Assembly: GCA_031271975.1 (NCBI GenBank)
Contig: JAISUR010000027.1
Location: 1-64,000 of the forward strand
Direction: 5' to 3'
DNA from: Propionibacteriaceae bacterium
Lineage (GTDB): Bacteria; Actinomycetota; Actinomycetes; Propionibacteriales; Propionibacteriaceae
DNA: 64,000 nt
How positions within the stretch are numbered: the first letter of the stretch is position 1; the number at the start of each line of letters is the position of its first letter. Made by a program: the position numbers and the translations under genes. Below the pieces are notes generated by a model. The model ran no database searches, was not told the DNA's origin, and saw only the letters and a program-made list of their open reading frames with translations. Positions 58,435-64,000 of this stretch are shown here, piece after piece.

Positions 58435-61400
58435 TCACTCGCGCAGGCGTTGCGAGATCACCGTGGAGACGCCGTCCGCCCCCATCGTCACGCCGTACAG
58501 CGCGTCGGCGATCTCCATCGTGCGCTTCTGGTGGGTGATCACCAACAGTTGGCTGTCGTCGCGCAGTTCCTCATAGATCTCCAAGAGCCGGCCCAGGTTC
58601 ACGTCGTCCAGGGCAGCCTCCACCTCGTCCAGGATGTAGAACGGGCTCGGGCGCGCCTTGAACAAGGCCACCAGGAACGCGACGGCCACCAGCGAACGCT
58701 CGCCGCCGGACAGCAGCGAAAGCCGCTTCACCTTCTTGCCCGCCGGGCGCGCCTCCACCTCGACGCCGGTCGTCAGCCACATGCCCGGCTCGGTCAGCGT
58801 CAACCGGCCCTCGCCACCGGGGAACAACCGGGCGAAGCAGGTTTCGAACTGCGCCGCGACATCTTCATAGGCTTCCGCGAACACCTGCTGCATGTGCGCG
58901 TCGACTTCGTCGATGATGCCCAGCAGGTCCGCGCGCGTCTTGCGCAAGTCCTCCAACTGTTCTGACAAGTAGGCGTGGCGGGTCTGCATGGCTTCGAATT
59001 CCTCCAAAGCCAGCGGGTTCACCTTCCCCAGCACGCCCAGATCGCGCTCCGCCGCGCGCAGGCGGCGCTCCTGTTCGGCGCGAACGAACGGCACCGGGCC
59101 ATCCTCGCCGGGGATGGGGACTTCCGGGCCGTAATCGTTGACCAACGCCTCCGGCTCGAAACCCAACTCCGACATGGCGCGCTCAGCCAACTGGTCCAGC
59201 CGCATCTGCTGCTGCGCGCGGGACATTTCGTCGCGGTGCACCGAGTCGACCAGCGTCTCAAACTCGATGGCCAGCTCGCGCCCGCTCGCCCGGGCCTGCG
59301 ACAAGGCCGCCTCCGCGTCGGAACGGCGGGCCTGGGCGGCTTGGCGCGCCTGGTCGGCCAAAGCGATAGAAGCCGTGACGCGCTCCGAGAGCCAGGCGAC
59401 TGCCATAGCGACGGCCTGCGCCCGGATGCCCTCGCGGCGCAGCCTTTCGGCGCGTTCGGCAGCCTTCACCTGAGCGTCGCGTTCGGCGGCGGCGGAACGT
59501 TCCAGCGACTCCAGCCGGGAACGCAGCGCGCGTCCGCGCTCCTCCACCGTGCGCAGCGCCAGGCGGGCCTCCATTTCCTGGCCGCGGGCCACCGTGGCCA
59601 GGTCGCCGGCGCGATCCCGCTCGGTGGGATCGGCCGTCAAGACCTCAGTGGACTCACTGGCGCGTTCCAATCGGGCTTCCAACTCGTCCAGAGCCGCCAA
59701 GGCCGACGCTTTGACCTCCTGCGCGGCGGCGACGGCGTTGGTCAACCGGCCCGATTCAGCGGCGGCGGCGCTGCCCGACTGGTTGAGCGCGCTGGCTTCC
59801 TCCGCCAGCGCCGCATAGGCGGCGTCGGACTCGTTCAGCCTCGCCAAAGCGGCTTCCGCGCGCGCGGAGGCCTGCTCCAAGTCGTTGTGTTTCTGGGCGA
59901 GCGTGAAGCGCAGCCGTTCCAACTCGGCCTGCACGTCGGCCAACTCGGCGTTGCCGTCGGCGATTGCCGCCTGGACTTCGATCAGCGAGGGCTTCCCGGC
60001 TGAGCCGCCCGCCGCGAACCAGGAACTGAGCACGTCGCCGGCGGCGGTCACCGCCGTGATGTCCGGCAACTCGGCGATGAGTTGGCGCGCCGCGGGCATG
60101 TCGGCGACCAGCGCGACCTTGAACAGCATGCGGTCCAACGCGGCGCGGAACTCGGGTTTGGTCTTGACGACCTCGGCGGCATAGCGCGCGCCCGCGGGGA
60201 GCGGCGGCCAGTCCTTGGGTTGGGCGGCGGCCCCGCCCAGCAGCATGCCGGCCCGGCCCAGGTCTTCGTTCTTCAACCTGCCCAGCGCCTCCAGAGCATG
60301 GTCGATGCCGGAAACCGCCACCGCGTCCGCCGCGGCGCCCAAAGCCGCCGAGATGGCCACCTCGTCGCCCTTCGGCACTGAGATGAACGCGGCGACCGAC
60401 CCCAGCACGCCAGCCAGCGGTTCGGCGAGCAGCGCCGCTTCGGCGTCTTTCGCGACGCCCAGTTGCAGGGCCTCCAGGCGGGCCGACAGCGCAGCCCGGC
60501 TGGACGCGATGCGCCGCTCGTCCTCTTCCAAGGCGGCGATCTCGGCCTTGAGCCCGGCGACTGCTTCTTCGGCGGCGGCATATTCGGCGTCCAGGCCAGA
60601 CTCGCCCGCGGACAACCCGGCCAACTTCGTCTCCAACGCCGCAAAGGCGACTTTCGCCTGCCGGGAACGTTCGTCAGCCGCTGCCACCGCGGCCGACAAC
60701 CGCTCGATCTCGGCGTCGGCGGATTCGGCGCGGCTGCGCAGCGTGTTGACTTCGCCCGTCAGCCGGGCCAGGCCTTCGCGGCGGTCGGCGATGGCACGCT
60801 GGGCCGCCTGGAAAACACGCTCCGCCGCCTCGTAGGCCGTGGTCGCGGCCTCCAACGCCGCGGTGGCTTTCGCGAGCGCCTCCTGCTTGGCGCGGATGTC
60901 CTCGTTGGCGGAGGCCACGGCCTGTCGCACCGTTGCCGCTTCGCGTTCGATGGCTTCCGGATCACGCCCCGAAACCTCGGGCACGTTGACGGCGTTGCGC
61001 ATCCGCTCGGCGGCGATGACCGCCTGGGAGTTGGCCCGCTCGCGCAAACCGGCCAGGGCATACCACGTCTCCTGGGCGGTGTTCACCGCGGGTTGGGCGG
61101 CGCGGGCGGCAGCCTCGGCGGCGGCCTCCGCCGCGCGCGCCTGGGCAAGCGCGTCCTCCAGCCGGGCACGCTTGGCCCGCAGCGCTTCCTCAGCGGCCTT
61201 GTCGGTCTCGAAAGCCGTCAGCGCGGCCACGTAATCGTCGGCGAGCAGGCGCGCCCGGGCGTCCAGCACTTCGGCCTGCACAGTCGCGGCCTTGCGGGCC
61301 ACCTCGGCCTGCCTGCCCAGCGGTTTGAGTTGGCGCCGGATCTCGGCAAGCAGATCGGAGAGCCGGTTCAGGTTGGCCGCGGTGGATTCCAGCCTGCGTT

Positions 61401-61932
61401 CGGCGCGTTCCTTGCGCTGGCGGTGTTTCAAGATGCCGGCGGCCTCCTCGATGAAGCCGCGGCGGGTCTCCGGTGTGGCGTTCAGGATCGAATCGAGTTG
61501 CCCTTGGCCCACGATGACGTGCATTTCGCGGCCGATGCCCGAATCTCCCAGCAGTTCCTGCACGTCGCGCAGCCGTGACGGCGTGCCGTTGATCGCATAC
61601 TCAGAGCCGCCCGCGCGGAACATCGTGCGGGAGATCGTCACCTCGGTGTAGTCGATGGGCAGCGCTTGATCCGTGTTGTCGATCGTCAGCAGCACTTCCG
61701 CGCGGCCCAGCGGAGCACGTTTTGACGTGCCCGCGAAGATGACGTCCTCCATCTTGCCGCCGCGCAGCGACTTGACTCCCTGTTCGCCCATCACCCAGCT
61801 CAGCGCGTCGACCACGTTCGACTTCCCCGAACCATTCGGCCCGACCACGCAGGTGATGCCGGGCTCGAAATTCAGGGTCGTCGTGGACGCGAACGACTTG
61901 AATCCGCGAAGCGTCAGGGACTTCAGGTACAA
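58435..61932 (-). CDS. smc: Chromosome segregation protein SMC
   Basis: About 1165 residues. Walker A is GPNGSGKSN near residue 30. Two coiled-coil arms flank a hinge at about 490-640 (ALGAAADAVAVSGI). The C-terminal signature is LLSGGERSLVAVAF with Walker B FYILDEVEAALDD. The ATG at 61959 gives nine extra residues. TTG at 61932 gives the N-terminus LYLKSLTLRGFKSF, which lines up with the usual MYLKSLTL, and AAGGAG lies 6 bases before it, so TTG is preferred. It overlaps the end of gtrA by 10 bases. Confidence 0.95.
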   Translation of the reverse strand: MYLKSLTLRGFKSFASTTTLNFEPGITCVVGPNGSGKSNVVDALSWVMGEQGVKSLRGGKMEDVIFAGTSKRAPLGRAEVLLTIDNTDQALPIDYTEVTISRTMFRAGGSEYAINGTPSRLRDVQELLGDSGIGREMHVIVGQGQLDSILNATPETRRGFIEEAAGILKHRQRKERAERRLESTAANLNRLSDLLAEIRRQLKPLGRQAEVARKAATVQAEVLDARARLLADDYVAALTAFETDKAAEEALRAKRARLEDALAQARAAEAAAEAAARAAQPAVNTAQETWYALAGLRERANSQAVIAAERMRNAVNVPEVSGRDPEAIEREAATVRQAVASANEDIRAKQEALAKATAALEAATTAYEAAERVFQAAQRAIADRREGLARLTGEVNTLRSRAESADAEIERLSAAVAAADERSRQAKVAFAALETKLAGLSAGESGLDAEYAAAEEAVAGLKAEIAALEEDERRIASSRAALSARLEALQLGVAKDAEAALLAEPLAGVLGSVAAFISVPKGDEVAISAALGAAADAVAVSGIDHALEALGRLKNEDLGRAGMLLGGAAAQPKDWPPLPAGARYAAEVVKTKPEFRAALDRMLFKVALVADMPAARQLIAELPDITAVTAAGDVLSSWFAAGGSAGKPSLIEVQAAIADGNAELADVQAELERLRFTLAQKHNDLEQASARAEAALARLNESDAAYAALAEEASALNQSGSAAAAESGRLTNAVAAAQEVKASALAALDELEARLERASESTEVLTADPTERDRAGDLATVARGQEMEARLALRTVEERGRALRSRLESLERSAAAERDAQVKAAERAERLRREGIRAQAVAMAVAWLSERVTASIALADQARQAAQARRSDAEAALSQARASGRELAIEFETLVDSVHRDEMSRAQQQMRLDQLAERAMSELGFEPEALVNDYGPEVPIPGEDGPVPFVRAEQERRLRAAERDLGVLGKVNPLALEEFEAMQTRHAYLSEQLEDLRKTRADLLGIIDEVDAHMQQVFAEAYEDVAAQFETCFARLFPGGEGRLTLTEPGMWLTTGVEVEARPAGKKVKRLSLLSGGERSLVAVAFLVALFKARPSPFYILDEVEAALDDVNLGRLLEIYEELRDDSQLLVITHQKRTMEIADALYGVTMGADGVSTVISQRLRE

Positions 61933-62456
61933 CGGCTGCTCCTTCTCCGGAACGTCCATAGCTTATTGATCACGAAGTTGATTGGAGTCACACACACGAT
62001 GGTGATGAGATTCGCCCAATAGTACTTGTTCAGCAAGCCTTCCGAATCGGTGAACACGCTCGCGGGAAGCGAGATGGGCGAGTCTTTGTGCATGAGCGCC
62101 GTCAGGATCAACAAGCCGAAACCCTGCGCGAACAGGCCCACTGCCAGGAACGGGCCGTACTCCTTGAAGAACGGGCCGCGGGTGCCCTTGAAAGTCCAAT
62201 GCCGGTTGATCATGAAGTTGAACAGGTTCGCGATCACGAACGCCAGTGTCGACCACAAGTGGTAGTTGCGGGCGTTGAACTCGGTGAACGGAATCCGAAA
62301 CAACGCGTCCTCCCTGGTCACGCCGAAGAAGTCGCGCGCGACGACGTTGCAGGCCACCACCACGCACTGGTTGACGATGACGCCGCCGCCTCCCACCAAG
62401 GCAAATTTCGCGAATTGGACCAACGAGGGGCGCAGGCGTTCGAGGAGATCAGTCAC
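61923..62456 (-). CDS. GtrA family membrane protein
   Basis: A 177-residue protein with four membrane helices. KFALVGGGGVIVNQ begins the first and YYWANLITIVCVTPINFVIN the last, and RHWTFKG and KLWTFRR are family motifs after helices 2 and 4. GtrA proteins help move lipid-linked sugars across the membrane; the partner glycosyltransferase is not in the window. It sits between mutM (12 bases away) and smc, in the same direction. Confidence 0.9.
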   Translation of the reverse strand: MTDLLERLRPSLVQFAKFALVGGGGVIVNQCVVVACNVVARDFFGVTREDALFRIPFTEFNARNYHLWSTLAFVIANLFNFMINRHWTFKGTRGPFFKEYGPFLAVGLFAQGFGLLILTALMHKDSPISLPASVFTDSEGLLNKYYWANLITIVCVTPINFVINKLWTFRRRSSRCT

Positions 62457-62468
62457 AGTGCCCCAACT

Positions 62469-63263
62469 CTACTGGGGACGCTGGCATTTGCGGCACAGAA
62501 AACTCGAACGCCCCATGAAAGGCTCGCGGACGATGGGCCGGGAGCAGCGCGGGCAGGGCAGACCTTCGCGCCCGTAGGCCGCCAGGGATCTTTCGAAGTA
62601 CCCGGCCTCGCCCACCACGGACACGTAGAGGGCGTCGAACGACGTGCCGCCGACCTCCAGCGCTTCGGCCATGACAGCCTTGGCCGCCCGCAGCAGTTCG
62701 CGGATCTTTGCCGTGCTCAAACCGCTGGCCGGGCGGGCGTAGTGGAGCCGGGAGCGCCACAGCGCCTCGTCGGCATAGATATTGCCGATGCCCGAGACGG
62801 TGGATTGGTCCAGCAGCACGCGCTTGACAGCGGACCGTTTCGAGCGGATTTTCGCGGCCAATTGGGCTACGTCCAAGGCCGGGTCGAAAAGGTCGAGGGC
62901 GATGTGGGAGATCTCTGCCGGGCCTGCCGCCCCGCCCGGCGAAAACGCCAGCTTGCCGAACATGCGCTGGTCGGCGAACGACAGTGTCTGGCCGCCCACG
63001 TCCAGGCGCACCCGTTCGTGTTTGGACTGGCCGCCGATGCGGAACTGCCCGCTCATGCCCAAGTGCGCCAGCAGCGCGTCACCGTCGCGGAAGGCGAACC
63101 AGAGGTATTTTCCGCGGCGGCGCACCGCCGTGATTTCGCGACCCGCCAGCGGCAACTCGGTGCGCACGACGCGCGGATCGAAGATTTCGATGTTGTTGAT
63201 TGTCTGCCCGACCAGGCGCTCCAGCCCGGCTCGGACTGTCTCCACTTCCGGGAGCTCAGGCAC
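62469..63263 (-). CDS. mutM: Formamidopyrimidine-DNA glycosylase
   Basis: A 264-residue bifunctional glycosylase/AP lyase for 8-oxoguanine. The catalytic Pro2-Glu3 is in [11 protein letters not shown]. The helix-two-turn-helix segment is [20 protein letters not shown]. The C-terminal zinc finger has CPRC and CRKC. All active residues are present. It overlaps the rnc end by 8 bases, in the typical rnc-mutM arrangement. Confidence 0.95.
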   Translation of the reverse strand: MPELPEVETVRAGLERLVGQTINNIEIFDPRVVRTELPLAGREITAVRRRGKYLWFAFRDGDALLAHLGMSGQFRIGGQSKHERVRLDVGGQTLSFADQRMFGKLAFSPGGAAGPAEISHIALDLFDPALDVAQLAAKIRSKRSAVKRVLLDQSTVSGIGNIYADEALWRSRLHYARPASGLSTAKIRELLRAAKAVMAEALEVGGTSFDALYVSVVGEAGYFERSLAAYGREGLPCPRCSRPIVREPFMGRSSFLCRKCQRPQ

Positions 63264-63936
63264 TGGCGCTCAACTCGCCGAAGGCCGCTTCCGCGGCGCC
63301 TTGTTCGGCTTGTTTCTTGGAGGAGCCTTCGCCTGGGGAAGACCGCCAATCGCCGATCACGACCGTGGCCACGAAATGCTTGGCGTGATCGGGGCCGGAT
63401 TCGGTGACCGAATACTGCGGAACGTCCAGACCGCGCTCCGCGCAGAGCTCTTGGAGGCTCGTCTTCCAGTCCAGACCGGCGCCCAGCAGCGCGGCGTCGT
63501 CGACGAGCGAGTCAAAAATGTGGTGGATTACCTTGTCGGCGGCGTCTCGCCCGGCGGATATCATCACCGCGCCGAGCATGGCCTCGAAGGTGTCGGCGAG
63601 GATGGATGCCTTGTCCATTCCGCCGGTCGCGATCTCCCCCTTGCCGAGCAGGATCTCGGCGCCGAGGCCGAGGGACCGGGCGACGTCCGCCAGCGCGTGC
63701 GCGTTCACCACGGCGGCGCGCAGCTTTGCCAACTGCCCCTCCGGGAAATCCGGGTATTTCGTGTACAGATATTCCGTGACGACGACACCCAACACCGAGT
63801 CCCCGAGAAATTCGAGCCGTTCGTTGTGCGGCAGCCCACCGTTCTCGTACGCGTACGAGCGGTGCGTCAAGGCAAGCCGGTAAAGCTCCGGGTCCACCTC
63901 GAACCCGAGCTCGGCGAACAGGTCCTGTGCGCCCAA
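63256..63936 (-). CDS. rnc: Ribonuclease III
   Basis: About 226 residues. The RNase III signature [13 protein letters not shown] (38-50) and the second acidic motif in [11 protein letters not shown] are intact. A double-stranded RNA-binding domain with [15 protein letters not shown] closes the protein. No ATG is available between the rpmF stop and the conserved region; TTG at 63936, just after the rpmF stop, gives the expected length. The weak ribosome-binding site suggests coupling to rpmF translation. A longer frame would run into rpmF and is rejected. Confidence 0.92.
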   Translation of the reverse strand: MGAQDLFAELGFEVDPELYRLALTHRSYAYENGGLPHNERLEFLGDSVLGVVVTEYLYTKYPDFPEGQLAKLRAAVVNAHALADVARSLGLGAEILLGKGEIATGGMDKASILADTFEAMLGAVMISAGRDAADKVIHHIFDSLVDDAALLGAGLDWKTSLQELCAERGLDVPQYSVTESGPDHAKHFVATVVIGDWRSSPGEGSSKKQAEQGAAEAAFGELSASA

Positions 63937-63938
63937 AA

Positions 63939-64000
63939 CTAGACTTCGATCACCTGGCGGCGGTCGCTGCGGGGTCCGTACTGGCCACACTCCGGGCAAG
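63939..64000 (-). CDS. rpmF: 50S ribosomal protein L32, C-terminal part (partial)
   Basis: The last 20 residues are in the window, reading [19 protein letters not shown] and stop. The CPEC pair is half of the zinc ribbon, and RQVIEV is the usual L32 end. The rest of the gene lies beyond base 64000. rpmF-rnc-mutM is the standard order. Confidence 0.88.
   Translation of the reverse strand, partial: CPECGQYGPRSDRRQVIEV

Overview
The window is one contiguous piece of a high-GC actinobacterial (Actinomycetota) chromosome. The evidence is the gene content and order. A maltose-1-phosphate synthase type glgM/glgA lies divergent from glgC. A DUF3117 gene, a DivIVA-domain gene, a LOG-family gene and dapE follow one another as in mycobacteria and relatives. 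A 7Fe ferredoxin precedes dapC, a geranylgeranyl-reductase family (menaquinone reductase-like) gene precedes a complete nuoA-N operon, and prfB-ftsE-ftsX and rpmF-rnc-mutM-smc clusters are present. The cell would use diaminopimelate in its wall, menaquinone and a proton-pumping complex I in respiration, and store alpha-glucan. The genus cannot be fixed from the sequence alone. No rRNA, tRNA, tmRNA, CRISPR array, insertion sequence or prophage was seen.

Layout. 0.3-4.4 kb: a UMF1-type MFS transporter, then an ECF sigma factor overlapping a membrane-anchored beta-propeller protein. 4.35-7.9 kb: polyprenyl diphosphate synthase, glgC and glgM. 7.9-13.96 kb: DUF3117, DivIVA-domain and LOG proteins, dapE, an HD-domain protein, dapD, a lysozyme-like membrane protein, dapC and fdxA; three lysine/DAP pathway genes therefore sit within 4.5 kb. 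13.99-30.9 kb: fourteen nuo genes, read right to left (A to N), mostly with 1-8 base overlaps, led by a geranylgeranyl-reductase family gene. 31.3-37.5 kb: one 6.2-kb gene for a giant exported protein with Cys/Trp repeats, InlB-like repeats and a sortase-like C-terminus. 37.6-44.1 kb: smpB, xthA, yajQ, an M23 hydrolase, ftsX, ftsE and prfB. 44.4-47.4 kb: an exported lipoprotein with a degraded endonuclease/phosphatase-fold active site, and a two-gene ABC exporter. 47.4-57.9 kb: the translation/transcription operon rimP-nusA-ylxR-infB-rbfA-truB-ribF, split between ylxR and infB by an MFS transporter plus S15/CocE hydrolase pair. 58.1-64 kb: a small membrane protein, smc, gtrA, mutM, rnc and the 3' end of rpmF.

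The most unusual non-coding signal is a family of intergenic elements at about nine places (0.0, 30.9, 38.1, 39.6-39.95, 42.9, 44.1-44.3, 52.5 and 58.0 kb). The fullest form, 44200-44313, is almost entirely a chain of six small perfect hairpins. A separable palindromic module (CCCCACAAAG...CTTTGCGGGG) appears in two loop versions and is sometimes tandemly duplicated inside the chain. Several copies end within a few bases of a stop codon. Other points of interest are the sigma-factor/beta-propeller pair, the giant surface protein with an AT-richer 5' end, the apparently inactive endonuclease-fold lipoprotein next to an intact paralogous fold (xthA), and the lysine-rich tail on NuoE.
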